Position numbers and translations under genes: made by a program. The notes under the pieces were generated by a model. The model ran no database searches. It was not told the origin of the DNA and saw only the letters and a list, made by a program, of their open reading frames with translations. From Phormidesmis sp963789215 (GTDB lineage: Bacteria > Cyanobacteriota > Cyanobacteriia > Phormidesmidales > Phormidesmidaceae), in assembly GCA_963789215.1 (NCBI GenBank), contig CAWBJY010000005.1, positions 62,001 to 126,000 of the forward strand: a stretch of DNA of 64,000 nucleotides. Direction: 5' to 3'. Below, piece by piece: positions 1 to 8,563 of the stretch (positions within the stretch are counted from its first letter, which is position 1; the number at the start of each line of letters is the position of its first letter).

Positions 1-1367
1 AGGGCGTAGTGAAACAGCGGGATTAGTCGCTTTTGAAGCTCTGCGTCGAAGTAGATTAGCAGGTTGCGGCAAGAGATTAGATCGAGCCGCGAGAAGGGTG
101 GATCGCTAATTAGGCTGTGCTGGGAGAAGATGCACATCTCGCGCAGATGTTTGGACACCTGATACAGGCCGTCTTGTTTTATAAAGAAGCGGTCTAGGCG
201 CTCTGGGGTAATTTGTTCGGCGATGCTTTCTGGATAGCGGGCCTGGCGGGCGCTTTCTAGGGCGCGTTCGTCAATATCGGTGGCAAATATCTGGACGGGC
301 GATCGCACATTTTGTCGCTCCATCTCTTCTGCGAGCAAAATGGCAATAGAGTAGGCTTCTTCTCCTGATGAGCAGCCGGCAATCCAAAGCCGGATAGATC
401 TTTCTCCGGTTCTCTGTTCGACTAGCGAGGCAATGACCGTTTGCTGTAGAACATCGAAGGATTCGGAATCGCGAAAGAAATGGGTGACGCCTATGAGCAA
501 GTCTTTAAACAGTAAATTGACTTCTTCGGCGTTTGACTTGAGATACTCGACGTAAGCGCTTACAGAACTGTTCTGAGTAATTTGGATCCGGCGCTGAATG
601 CGACGAATGAGCGTCCCTTGTTTGTAGTTGCTAAAGTCGTGGCCAATTCGCCGCCGGAGTAGGGCGCAAATTTGCGTTAGATAGTCGGTTGCGTGAGGCA
701 ACATTCCGTCTTCGTCGAGGTTGGCCTGTAGCCCTTCTCGATGACGGGCATATTCGATTAGCTGAGCGGGGATGGCTTCGACGGGCAGCACATAATCTAC
801 TAGCCCGGTCATGACGGCGCTGCGCGGCATACTATCGTATTTGGCGGTTGAGCTATCTTGCGCGATCGCTAGCCCGCCTGCTTCTTTAATCGACTTCATG
901 CCGATAGTGCCATCGCTGCCTGTTCCAGACAGGATTACGCAAACCGCATCTTCACCTCGATCTTCAGCTAGGGACTGAAAGAAAATATTGATGGGCGCGC
1001 GATGCCCTCTGGCCTGCACTGGTGTCGAAAGGCGCAGTATGCCATCATCGACGGTTAGGGTCGCATTGGGCGGAATGACATAAACACGATTGGGCTGAAG
1101 CTGCACTTCTTCGGTAACTTGCAAGACCGCCATCTGGGTTTCTTTGTCTAGCAGCTCTGACAAAAGGCTGTCGTGGTCGGGCATCAGGTGCGATATCAGC
1201 ACAAAGGCCATTCCACTGTCTTCACTCATATGCCGAAAGAATGTCTGGAAGGCTTCTAATCCTCCAGCAGAAGCGCCAATACCTACGGTTAAAAATGAAT
1301 CCATTGACTGCTGTTCTTGATCGGCAGAGGTAGAAGCGGAACCGCTATCGTTGGAGGTCAAAGACAT
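1..1367 (-). CDS. CheB-CheR fusion (protein-glutamate methylesterase / methyltransferase), partial
   Basis: The 455 visible codons read leftward from an ATG at 1365-1367 and run off the left edge. Residues about 25-200 form a CheB methylesterase domain with the catalytic serine in GIGASAGG, histidine in SHLMPDH and aspartate in GTGSDGT. From about residue 215 a CheR methyltransferase follows, with the SAM-binding stretch WIAGCSSGEEAYSIA and the downstream SCRNLLIYF motif. No receiver domain precedes CheB. In this family the CheB and CheR parts are usually followed by PAS and histidine kinase domains, which would lie outside the window. No chemoreceptor, CheA or CheW gene is in view, so a role outside flagellar chemotaxis is likely. 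The second CheB gene lies 250 bases away on the same strand. Confidence 0.93.
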   Translation of the reverse strand, partial: MSLTSNDSGSASTSADQEQQSMDSFLTVGIGASAGGLEAFQTFFRHMSEDSGMAFVLISHLMPDHDSLLSELLDKETQMAVLQVTEEVQLQPNRVYVIPPNATLTVDDGILRLSTPVQARGHRAPINIFFQSLAEDRGEDAVCVILSGTGSDGTIGMKSIKEAGGLAIAQDSSTAKYDSMPRSAVMTGLVDYVLPVEAIPAQLIEYARHREGLQANLDEDGMLPHATDYLTQICALLRRRIGHDFSNYKQGTLIRRIQRRIQITQNSSVSAYVEYLKSNAEEVNLLFKDLLIGVTHFFRDSESFDVLQQTVIASLVEQRTGERSIRLWIAGCSSGEEAYSIAILLAEEMERQNVRSPVQIFATDIDERALESARQARYPESIAEQITPERLDRFFIKQDGLYQVSKHLREMCIFSQHSLISDPPFSRLDLISCRNLLIYFDAELQKRLIPLFHYA

Positions 1368-1618
1368 TTTTTAGTTGTTGGGGGAGAACGAATGAGTCTT
1401 TTAAATCTGTATCGTAATTGCCACGGCTCTAGTATCGCCGGCAATAGCTGGTTTGTACTGTCTGAGCCTGTCTACACGGGTTAGTGCTGCTCTAAGCGCT
1501 GTATAAAGCGGTCGGGTGGTCTTTACCTAAGTCTTTTAACTAAACATTTTCATCTAGATCTTTAAGCTATAGCTTTGAACTATGGCTTTGAACTATAGCT
1601 TTGGACTATAGCTTTGAA
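1368..1618. other. Intergenic region between the two CheB genes
   Basis: These 251 bases hold no convincing open reading frame. The left part must carry the promoter and leader of the CheB-CheR gene. The right end is occupied by a 13-base tandem repeat that runs into the stop codon of the next gene. Confidence 0.5.
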
Positions 1619-1625
1619 CTATGGC
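1568..1625. repeat. 13-bp tandem repeat, four copies plus a partial
   Basis: The unit TATAGCTTTGAAC, with A/G variation, occurs at 1568-1580, 1581-1593, 1594-1606 and 1607-1619, followed by a partial copy. The fourth and partial copies span the stop codon (1619-1621) of the leftward CheB gene, so the array looks like repeated duplication of that gene's 3' end. Confidence 0.9.
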
Positions 1626-2605
1626 AATCCTCCTTCTATGAGCAGCTTGCGGATTACCTGAGCGTGAGATCTTGATATTTGCGATCGCTCCTCGTAGATC
1701 TTCGCTGACTTGCTACGGCCTCGCTCTCGTTCATTTTTGGCCATGCTTAATGCCATGTTAGATCGCTCTTCCATTGTTCGCATCGCTGCCCACAGCGCCT
1801 GCTCTAATGCTCTATCCTGGCTGGCCAATAGGGCCTTGGCGGTAAACCCATGGCCAACATGGCACCGGTAACGCTTCACTTTATCCGCGTCAATCTGCCA
1901 AAGCGGTCCGTTGCATTCTGGGCAGCTCATGGGTGCTAAATGGCCCAACTTTTGCTCTCGACTGATGTCGCTCATGGTCTGCTCTGCGATTTTGGCCTCC
2001 TTCTCAATATCTTGGGGGATGTCTTCCACAGGGTTTGCGGGTTGTGCCGTAATTTTTTGAATTGCATCGCCTATTTTGTCTAAGGGCAAGCAGTAATCGG
2101 CTTCGACTTCAGCTAGGGCGTTGGTTGGCATGTCTGGATAGTCCGCGTCGCATGGATCTTGGACAACGGCCACGCCGCCGCAGCGTTTAATGGCTAGGAG
2201 TCCAGAAGTCCCGTCGTCTAAATAACCGGTAAGCACAACGCCTACTGCTTGCGTGCTGTAAGCTACTGCTGCCGAACGAAATAGCGGATCGATAGCTGGG
2301 CGGTGACGATTTTCGCGGGGCCCTCGATGCAGCCGGATGTGACCGGGCTTGACTAGCATATGAAAGTCGGGTGGGGCGACGTATACATGTCCTGGGTGAA
2401 TCGGCTCGCAGTCTTCAGCAAGTTTGGCTGCAAGCGGCCCGGCTTTATCAATGAGGGTCGCTAATATGCTAGGTGATTCTGGTGCAAGATGAAGCACAAC
2501 AAAGAATGAAGCCTGCAAGTTGGGTGAAAACTGCGAGAACAGCTTTTGAAGCGCACCGACGCCACCTGCTGAAGCGCCAATGACTACGATATCTCGATGC
2601 TTCAT
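1619..2605 (-). CDS. Stand-alone CheB-type protein-glutamate methylesterase with C-terminal zinc-ribbon-like tail
   Basis: The product (328 aa from the ATG at 2603-2605) starts MKHRDIVVIGASAGG. I prefer this start because the methylesterase domain begins directly after it; an upstream in-frame ATG at 2635 would add 10 residues. Catalytic motifs are the serine in IGASAGG, histidine in VLHLAPE and aspartate in LTGYLDDGT. There is no receiver domain. The C-terminal third has a CPEC...CHVGH cysteine/histidine pattern and a charged helical tail, a common tail in stand-alone CheB proteins that may bind zinc. The substrate is unknown because no receptor gene is in the window. It follows the CheB-CheR gene in the same orientation, with the 13-bp repeat between them. 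Confidence 0.9.
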   Translation of the reverse strand: MKHRDIVVIGASAGGVGALQKLFSQFSPNLQASFFVVLHLAPESPSILATLIDKAGPLAAKLAEDCEPIHPGHVYVAPPDFHMLVKPGHIRLHRGPRENRHRPAIDPLFRSAAVAYSTQAVGVVLTGYLDDGTSGLLAIKRCGGVAVVQDPCDADYPDMPTNALAEVEADYCLPLDKIGDAIQKITAQPANPVEDIPQDIEKEAKIAEQTMSDISREQKLGHLAPMSCPECNGPLWQIDADKVKRYRCHVGHGFTAKALLASQDRALEQALWAAMRTMEERSNMALSMAKNERERGRSKSAKIYEERSQISRSHAQVIRKLLIEGGLP

Positions 2606-2748
2606 TATTATTATATCCACTTTACATAGATACACTACGCGCTAGAAATGAGGCAGAATACTCTCTTTAGGTGGAATATCGCTCTAGAGGCCGCATTGTC
2701 GGGGCGTGAGTTTAGGCCGTGAGTGATTGATAAGCTGTTGATTGAGCT

Positions 2749-3009
2749 ATGCAGATCAAGGAAATTCCGATTCGGGCCATTCGGCGACCTCTGTATCGTG
2801 AGAACGATGAGGACAAGGTGCGATCGCTCATGGCTTCTATTGCTGAGATTGGGCTGCAAGAGCCGATTGACGTGCTAGAGGTAGAGGGGCAGTACTACGG
2901 ATTTTCGGGCTGTCATCGCTATGAGGCTTGCAGCAGGCTTGGCCATGAGATGATTTTGGCGCGGGTGCGAAAAGCGCCTAAGTCGGTGTTGAAGATGCAT
3001 TTGGCCTGA
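2749..3009 (+). CDS. srxA: Sulfiredoxin
   Basis: This 86-residue protein has the ParB-like fold signature of sulfiredoxin: an N-terminal MQIKEIPI strand, the VRSLMASIAEIGLQEPI helix region and the family motif GFSGCHRYEA with catalytic Cys55. Sulfiredoxin uses ATP to reduce cysteine-sulfinic acid in hyperoxidised 2-Cys peroxiredoxins. The length matches the family. It is divergent from the CheB gene, with about 110 bases between them that should hold its promoter. Its last codons and stop are duplicated just downstream. Confidence 0.93.
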   Translation: MQIKEIPIRAIRRPLYRENDEDKVRSLMASIAEIGLQEPIDVLEVEGQYYGFSGCHRYEACSRLGHEMILARVRKAPKSVLKMHLA

Positions 3010-3045
3010 TATGTTGAAGAATATGTTGAAGATGCATTGAGCCTG
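2988..3045. repeat. Duplicated 3' end of the sulfiredoxin gene
   Basis: A 22-base segment at 2988-3009, which includes the srxA stop codon, recurs with small differences at 3024-3045 (shared cores GTTGAAGATGCAT and GCCTGA). A shorter GTTGAAGA copy lies between them at 3013. Confidence 0.85.
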
Positions 3046-3062
3046 AAAGGTTCGGATAAGAC

Positions 3063-3719
3063 ATGTCGCAGGTGCTAGCCCATAGCGAACAACTAAGAGA
3101 ATTAATGGCGGCAGCCGGTATCAGTAGCTATCGCGCCCTGGCGGCTCGCACTGGTGTTTCTCTTTGGCAGATAGCGCAGCTAAGGGCCGGAAAAGGAGAA
3201 CAAATGCGGCTGAGCGTGCTGTCTCGACTGGCCGATGGACTGGAGATTTCTTTAGATTCGCTTTTAAAGGCTTTTGGATTGCTACAGGAAGATGCTGAGG
3301 TTGCTGAGGCTGCTGAGGCGGAAACGGGAGAACAGCTAGCCGCTATGCGACAGGAGTATGCGCGGCTGCAAGGACAGTTGGAATTGCGGGAGAGTTGGGG
3401 GCGATCGCAGGTTAAAACAGAGGCGCTTCAGACTTTGGAGTCTTGGCTGGTGCAGTGGCCTACAGTTGCTAGGCGAGCGGCTGATAACGAAACGCTGAGC
3501 GCGGTGAAGGTGTTGCCGTTTGTGCGTCCGGTAGAGCAGCTAATGGCGGCTTGGGGCGTGGAGGCGATCGCGCCCGTAGATGCAGAAGTAGAGTACGACC
3601 CGCAGATACATCAGCTGTTGGGCGGTGTGGCAAATGCGGGGGAGAAAGTGAGGGTTACTCATAGCGGCAGTTGGTATGAGGGAAAGCTGCTGCATCGGGC
3701 GAAGGTGAAGCCTGTTTGA
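3063..3719 (+). CDS. Helix-turn-helix protein with GrpE-like C-terminal domain
   Basis: The 218-residue product has an XRE/Cro-type helix-turn-helix at about residues 8-65 (ISSYRALAARTGVSLWQIAQL). An acidic Ala/Glu linker and coiled coil follow at about 85-120. The C-terminal region (about 160-215) resembles the beta domain of the DnaK nucleotide-exchange factor GrpE: a GVEAI..VD..VEYDPQIHQLL run, then a glycine-containing VRVTHSGSWYEGKLLHRAKVKPV-type strand pattern. The HTH is seen directly; the GrpE resemblance is pattern recognition. It could be a regulator that talks to DnaK, or a DNA-binding protein that borrowed the fold. It begins 53 bases after srxA on the same strand, so co-transcription is possible. 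Confidence 0.75.
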   Translation: MSQVLAHSEQLRELMAAAGISSYRALAARTGVSLWQIAQLRAGKGEQMRLSVLSRLADGLEISLDSLLKAFGLLQEDAEVAEAAEAETGEQLAAMRQEYARLQGQLELRESWGRSQVKTEALQTLESWLVQWPTVARRAADNETLSAVKVLPFVRPVEQLMAAWGVEAIAPVDAEVEYDPQIHQLLGGVANAGEKVRVTHSGSWYEGKLLHRAKVKPV

Positions 3720-3779
3720 GTTTTTAATCTTGCTGTTTTGAGTCTTTAAGCTTAGCTTTCAACAAAAAAGCGTCTAACT

Positions 3780-3816
3780 AAAAAAGTCCACTTCATCACC
3801 AAAGATGAAGTGGACT
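3780..3816 (-). terminator. Rho-independent terminator of the sigma factor gene
   Basis: A perfect 13-bp stem (AGTCCACTTCATC at 3785-3797, GATGAAGTGGACT at 3804-3816) with a 6-base loop is followed on the minus strand by a run of T. It sits between the convergent HTH-GrpE and sigma genes and fits termination of the leftward sigma transcript. It could also act on the rightward transcript, but there is no T-run on that side. Confidence 0.88.
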
Positions 3817-3868
3817 CTCTAAAAGAAATTTGAGGAGCGCAGCTGTGTGTACTTGGCGCTGATGGCTT

Positions 3869-4828
3869 TTAGCCTGCGATCGCGTATTCCTTTAGAGGAG
3901 CGCTGCGCTGACGAAGCTTTCTAATGGCGGCGCGTTCTACCTGGCGAACCCGTTCTCGGCTAATGTCCATGCGTTTGCCAATTTGATTTAGGGTCATTTT
4001 ACTGCCCGTGTCCAGTCCAAATCGCAAAGCAATAACTTCTTGCTGCTGTTCGTTTAGGGTTTGCAAGAGCTTGTGAATGTCGTTTTTCAACAGGCTGCGA
4101 GTGGCATACTCTTCTGGCAAAATTCCTTCGTCTTCTAGCAGGCTGCCCAAGTCAGTAGACTGTTCGCTGCCGACCTTCATATCCAAAGAAAGGGGGCGTC
4201 TACCCTGGGTTTGTAGCTCTCTTAGCTTTTCAACAGAGATAGACATATCGTCTGCAACTTCTGATACGGTTGCCGGACGGCCTAAAGACTGAGAAAGCTG
4301 GCGCTGACTCTTTCTGATTTTTCTGAGCTTGTCGCTGATGTGAATCGGCAAGCGGATGACGCGGCTGCTGTTGCCAATGGCGCGGGTGATGGCCTGACGA
4401 ATCCACCAGTAGGCGTAGGTTGAAAAGCGATAGCCTTTGCCGGGATCGAACTTTTCTACGCCACGATGCAGGCCAATGGTGCCTTCTTGGATTAGATCCA
4501 TCATCGACAGACTGTTGCCGGTGTATTTTTTAGCGATAGAAACTACTAGGCGCAAATTGGATTCAACCATTTTGGCCCTAGCCTGTTTACCGGCGGCAAT
4601 CGTCTGCTTGAGTTCTTCAGTCGAGAGATCGGTTTCTTCTGCCCATACGGCGGGTGAGGGGGCGTCGCCGAGAGACTCTGCTAGGTCAGACTTAATCTCT
4701 TTAAGCTCCATGTAGTGCTTAACTTTTTTTCCTAGCGTGATTTCCTGCTCGTGTGTGAGCAGCGGAATGCGGCCAATGTTTTTTAGATAGCTCCTGACGA
4801 TGTTGGAGGATTGGGAATTGTTCTTCAT
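3869..4828 (-). CDS. Group 2 RNA polymerase sigma-70 factor
   Basis: The 319-residue protein has the sigma-70 regions in order: region 1.2 (YLKNIGRIPLLTHEQEITLG), region 2 with DLIQEGTIGLHRGVEKFDP and the -10 recognition helix FSTYAYWWIRQAI, region 3 (RLPIHISDKLRKIRK) and region 4 with the -35 recognition helix RMDISRERVRQVERAAI. It lacks the long N-terminal domain of the primary factor, and its length matches the non-essential cyanobacterial group 2 factors (SigB/C/D/E). I cannot assign a letter from sequence alone. Group 2 factors redirect polymerase under stress, light or nutrient change. It is monocistronic, with its own terminator and a 288-base upstream region. Confidence 0.95.
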   Translation of the reverse strand: MKNNSQSSNIVRSYLKNIGRIPLLTHEQEITLGKKVKHYMELKEIKSDLAESLGDAPSPAVWAEETDLSTEELKQTIAAGKQARAKMVESNLRLVVSIAKKYTGNSLSMMDLIQEGTIGLHRGVEKFDPGKGYRFSTYAYWWIRQAITRAIGNSSRVIRLPIHISDKLRKIRKSQRQLSQSLGRPATVSEVADDMSISVEKLRELQTQGRRPLSLDMKVGSEQSTDLGSLLEDEGILPEEYATRSLLKNDIHKLLQTLNEQQQEVIALRFGLDTGSKMTLNQIGKRMDISRERVRQVERAAIRKLRQRSAPLKEYAIAG

Positions 4829-5116
4829 TAAAATTTTTGAGACAGATGAGCAAACAATATTTCTTGCAAAGTGCTAGAAAATATTGCTGTTTGCGGCTAT
4901 CGTGCTATAACAAGCGGCCAAATTTGATGACTAAGAGTGTTTGCTCGTTAGCTGTTTCAATTTTAGCTAGTACAGTTTGCTGCTAGAGTTTTGCGTCTAA
5001 AGTTTCACAGTACCTGCCGCATCTAATTATTGCAGATTGCCAAAATTAAAGAATCTGCCAAAAGTAACAGAAAATATGCTCCTTTTGGTAGAGATAGCGT
5101 TGTTTTAGGTTTGCGC

Positions 5117-5947
5117 TTAAGCTCTAGTGAGCGTCAAAATGGTCAGCTCGGGCGGGCAGAAGAGTCTTCCCGGTGGATAGGTGCCTAGTCCTCGGTTGAC
5201 GTAGAGCCAGTTGTTATTCACCTTGTGCAGCCCCTGTCCCCATTCCCAGTGCTTTACGACGTGGAAGCAGCGATCGCTTAAGCCTGGAATTCTGTTACGA
5301 ATTTTGCGCGGTACCCAGCGGCGAATTTTTTTCCAGAATTGGGGGCCAGAGCCAATGCCAGGAATGTAGATTTGACCGCCGTGGGTGTGGCCAGAGAGCT
5401 GCAGGTCTACGCGGTAGGGCGCTAGGTGTTCTGCGGTGTCTGGGTTGTGAGAAAGTACGAGCCTGGGCGTGGCTGGATCAAGCTGGTTGAGGATAGTGGG
5501 ATCGAATTCTTTGGACCAGTAGTCGGCAAAGCCTACGACGGGGAAATCGGGCCCGAAGGGGTAGGCGATCGCATTCCAAAGCACCGGAATACCCGCTTGC
5601 TCTAGCGCCTGCGTGACCATGCTGCGAGCGCCTAGTTTTTGAATGTCATGATTGCCCAAAACTGAAATCATGCCGTAGCGGCTAGGCAAATGTTTGATGC
5701 GGCGTACGAGTTCGTGGATGGGTTCTGGTGCGTCGGTGACAAAATCGCCGGTGAGCGCGATGAGATCAGGGTTGAACTTGTGGAGCTGATCGATGGTCTG
5801 AGCAAGGAGTGAATCTGACAAGCGCAAACCGTCGAAGTGAAAGTCTGAGAGTTGTGCAATGGTGGTGCCTTCTAGTCGAGCCGGTAATCCACTAATAGGA
5901 ATGGTGTGCTGGTCAATTGAGAGTGCGCCTGAGAAAATCCTATGCAT
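5117..5947 (-). CDS. Calcineurin-like metallophosphoesterase (YkuE-type)
   Basis: The 276-residue protein has the metal-binding motifs of this superfamily in order: SDFHFD, TGDFVTD, LGNHD, LSHNPD and SGHTHGGQ. They coordinate a two-metal centre that hydrolyses phosphate esters. No signal peptide is evident. YkuE-like members have been linked to membrane or lipid substrates, but the substrate cannot be read from the sequence. It is leftward, about 100 bases downstream of argB, and might be read through from that operon. Confidence 0.88.
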   Translation of the reverse strand: MHRIFSGALSIDQHTIPISGLPARLEGTTIAQLSDFHFDGLRLSDSLLAQTIDQLHKFNPDLIALTGDFVTDAPEPIHELVRRIKHLPSRYGMISVLGNHDIQKLGARSMVTQALEQAGIPVLWNAIAYPFGPDFPVVGFADYWSKEFDPTILNQLDPATPRLVLSHNPDTAEHLAPYRVDLQLSGHTHGGQIYIPGIGSGPQFWKKIRRWVPRKIRNRIPGLSDRCFHVVKHWEWGQGLHKVNNNWLYVNRGLGTYPPGRLFCPPELTILTLTRA

Positions 5948-6046
5948 CGATTATCACGCAGTCCTTTAGCGTTAGGTGCAGGCTACCATTTTAGTGAGCG
6001 CCGCGAGGTTTTGCAGGATACAACCGTGCACCTAGACGGCTAAGGT

Positions 6047-6988
6047 CTACAGGCTAAAGCTAGAGGCTACAATCATGGTGCCGATACCGGCATCTGAGAA
6101 GATTTCGAGCAGCAGAGAGTGGGGCATTCGGCCATCTAGGATGGTGGCGGAGCGGACGCCCTGGGCAATAGAACGAACGCAGCAGGAGACTTTGGGAATC
6201 ATGCCGCCGGAGACGACGCCGGTTTCGATGAGTTCTCTAGTTTGCTGGATGTCTAGTTTGCTGATGAGCGAGCTGGGGTCGTGGAAGTCTCTCATGATGC
6301 CGGGGGTGTCGGTGAGCAAAATGAGCTTTTCAGCGCTGAGCGCAGCGGCTAGCTCGCCAGCAATGGTGTCGGCGTTGATGTTGTATGCCTGGCCGGTGAC
6401 GTCGGCAGCGACGCTGGAGATGACGGGGATGTAGTTGGCGTCTACGAGCGTTCTGACGAGATCTGCGCGGACGTTGCTAACTTCGCCGACGAAGCCAACG
6501 CCTGCGGCTTCGGACTGGGGTCGGGCGGTTACCAGGTTGCCGTCTTTGCCACAGATGCCAACGGCGGCGCCGCCTGCCTGATTGATTAAGGCGACAATTT
6601 CTTTGTTGACTCTGCCGACTAGCACCATTTCAACGACGTCCATGGTCTTACCATCGGTGACGCGCAGGCCGTCTTTAAACTGCGGCTCGATATCGAGCTT
6701 GGTGAGCCAGGTGTTAATTTCGGGGCCGCCGCCGTGCACTAAGACAGGATGAATGCCCACGCTGGCCATAAATACGATGTCTCGAATGACATCGGCTTTG
6801 AGCTTGTCATCTTTCATGGCCGCGCCGCCATACTTAACGACGACGGTACGGCCCTGAAATTGCTGAATGTAGGGCAGCGCTTCGCTGAGGATGCGCACTC
6901 GGTCGGCTTCAGCTTGCTGAAAGTATTCGCTTTGGTTGTTGAGGGCTTGGTCGGCGATCGCTTGGGGGTTGGGCAGTGCAGCAGCCAT
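6047..6988 (-). CDS. argB: Acetylglutamate kinase
   Basis: ArgB phosphorylates N-acetyl-L-glutamate, the second and controlled step of arginine synthesis. The 313 residues include the phosphate-binding VVVKYGGAAMK (Lys52), the HGGGPEIN loop near 85-92, and the later DTPGIM and GGMIPKV segments typical of the amino-acid kinase fold. The N-terminal helical extension (about residues 8-45) is what arginine-sensitive hexameric kinases use for assembly. In cyanobacteria this enzyme is activated by the nitrogen signal protein PII; the PII gene is not in the window. It follows aroK by 56 bases on the same strand and is probably in the DUF3038-aroK-argB transcription unit. Confidence 0.97.
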   Translation of the reverse strand: MAAALPNPQAIADQALNNQSEYFQQAEADRVRILSEALPYIQQFQGRTVVVKYGGAAMKDDKLKADVIRDIVFMASVGIHPVLVHGGGPEINTWLTKLDIEPQFKDGLRVTDGKTMDVVEMVLVGRVNKEIVALINQAGGAAVGICGKDGNLVTARPQSEAAGVGFVGEVSNVRADLVRTLVDANYIPVISSVAADVTGQAYNINADTIAGELAAALSAEKLILLTDTPGIMRDFHDPSSLISKLDIQQTRELIETGVVSGGMIPKVSCCVRSIAQGVRSATILDGRMPHSLLLEIFSDAGIGTMIVASSFSL

Positions 6989-7044
6989 ATATATTGACCG
7001 GATAGATTGAGAGAACCATTTAATATTGCGATTAAGTATATGGC

Positions 7045-7707
7045 CTAGTTGGCTGGGTTGGTAGCGGGCGAATTAATTGAGGGCTGATTGATGACGATTT
7101 CGTCGGCTGTGCGTTTGGGTTCGCGAATGTTTTTTTGGATGGCGGTTAGGATGCGATCGCAAGTTTTACCCACTGAGCGCCCTTCGTAGGGGATACGAAT
7201 ATCGGCCTGGGCGTAGCGATCGCCTCTTTCGTGCAGAAGGGTTTCTAGCTTTTCCGTGAGGTCTACGGCCTGGAGGAGCGGTCGGCTGGTGTCTCCAGAT
7301 AGTCTGGAGACGAGGACAGGAACGGGGACATCTAGCCAAATGACGATGCCATGCCGTAGGTAGCTCCAGTTCATCGGCTGGGTGATGATGCCGCCGCCAG
7401 TGGCGACAACTAGCTGGGTGTAGCTGCTGGTCTGTGAGAGAACTTCGCTTTCTATCTGGCGAAAGGCCGCTTCTCCCGATTGGGCAAATATTTGACTGAC
7501 GGGCTGGCCTGCGGTTTTTTCGATCAGGGCGTCGGTGTCTAGAAAACGGTAGCTCAGGCGATTGGCTAGCTTTTTGCCAATGGTGGTTTTACCTGCGCCC
7601 ATCATGCCGATGAGATAGAGGTTAGTTTTTCTGAGGCTGGGTTTTTCTGGTTTGGCGGGCGTTGGTCTGGGTTCGTAACGGGGCCTTTTGGGCGGTACGG
7701 CTGTCAT
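7045..7707 (-). CDS. aroK: Shikimate kinase
   Basis: AroK transfers phosphate from ATP to shikimate on the way to chorismate. The protein has the Walker A loop GMMGAGKT (residues 34-41), the shikimate-binding DTDALIEK, the FRQIESEVL helix and ATGGGII. The chain is 220 aa, longer than the usual ~175, because of a basic proline-rich N-terminus (about 28 residues) and a C-terminal tail. A later start is possible, but no internal ATG precedes the P-loop in frame. It lies 36 bases after the DUF3038 gene and 56 before argB, all leftward. Confidence 0.96.
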   Translation of the reverse strand: MTAVPPKRPRYEPRPTPAKPEKPSLRKTNLYLIGMMGAGKTTIGKKLANRLSYRFLDTDALIEKTAGQPVSQIFAQSGEAAFRQIESEVLSQTSSYTQLVVATGGGIITQPMNWSYLRHGIVIWLDVPVPVLVSRLSGDTSRPLLQAVDLTEKLETLLHERGDRYAQADIRIPYEGRSVGKTCDRILTAIQKNIREPKRTADEIVINQPSINSPATNPAN

Positions 7708-7743
7708 GGGTCTGTTTAGAGAAGCTTGGGGCGTTTGTATCTT

Positions 7744-8463
7744 CTATTGTACGGCTCTATCTAAGAGCGCTAACCATAGCTGTCGTTCTCCGTGAGGAGC
7801 GCTGTAGAACAGAAGATCGACGAGCAGTCGAAAGGAGAGCTGAGTGAGGGTTTGAGTGGCTGCAGTTTGAGCGGCTGGGCCTTGAAGGGTTACGCTTTGA
7901 AGGGTTGTGTTTTGAGCTGACGTGGCTGGGCCGATTAGGGCATCTTCTGACATGCGATCGCTATATAGATTGCTGAAGTTGTCGAGGTAGTCTCCTAAGA
8001 TGGCTGCTCTGTGCGGTGGCTCGCCTTTTTGGGTGGCCTGTTCTAGCGTTGCGACGGCCTGGCGAACTGCTTCGTGATGCGCAGCGCTAAGGTGACAGAT
8101 GACGAGCACCAGCGCTCTGGCTTCTTCGATGTCTAGTTTTTTTCTGCCCTGGCCTTTTCTCAAAGGGCTAGACTGCCGCAGTCGCCATAGCCCTACTCGG
8201 TCGGAGAGGATATTTTCTAGCTTCAGTGCTTTGGCGGCTTCTAGCACTGACTCTGAGCCAATGTGAGTGAGCGCTTCTAGCGCCATCAGGACTAAATCTA
8301 GCTGCGCTTTAATATCGCTGAGCTGAGCTGCGGTGAGCGTCGCGATCGGATCATTGGCAGCGTTGTCGGTCGGTGCGCCTGGCGGGTTAGTTGGTCGGTT
8401 GTTGGGCAGGGCATCCACAGCGGTCGAGCGCGCAGTTGGGCTAGGGGTAAAGGCCAAACTCAA
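7744..8463 (-). CDS. DUF3038 family protein
   Basis: I recognise the DUF3038 pattern, found across cyanobacteria and of unknown function: a helical core with LDLVLMALEALTHIG, GLWRLRQSSPLRKG and ALVLVICHLSAAHH. The 239-residue protein has a Pro/Ala-rich N-terminal stretch of about 40 residues and no signal peptide or membrane segment, so it is probably cytoplasmic. It is the first gene of a tight leftward run with aroK and argB, which suggests co-transcription rather than shared function. Confidence 0.75.
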   Translation of the reverse strand: MSLAFTPSPTARSTAVDALPNNRPTNPPGAPTDNAANDPIATLTAAQLSDIKAQLDLVLMALEALTHIGSESVLEAAKALKLENILSDRVGLWRLRQSSPLRKGQGRKKLDIEEARALVLVICHLSAAHHEAVRQAVATLEQATQKGEPPHRAAILGDYLDNFSNLYSDRMSEDALIGPATSAQNTTLQSVTLQGPAAQTAATQTLTQLSFRLLVDLLFYSAPHGERQLWLALLDRAVQ

Positions 8464-8563
8464 TATGACATCTTTCTGGGGGCAAAAGCGATGAATGCCT
8501 GGATTAAAGACGCCGTTGAGTGCTGCTAAAAGCTGTTAACGGTAGGATAACTGTAGGCGCAAT

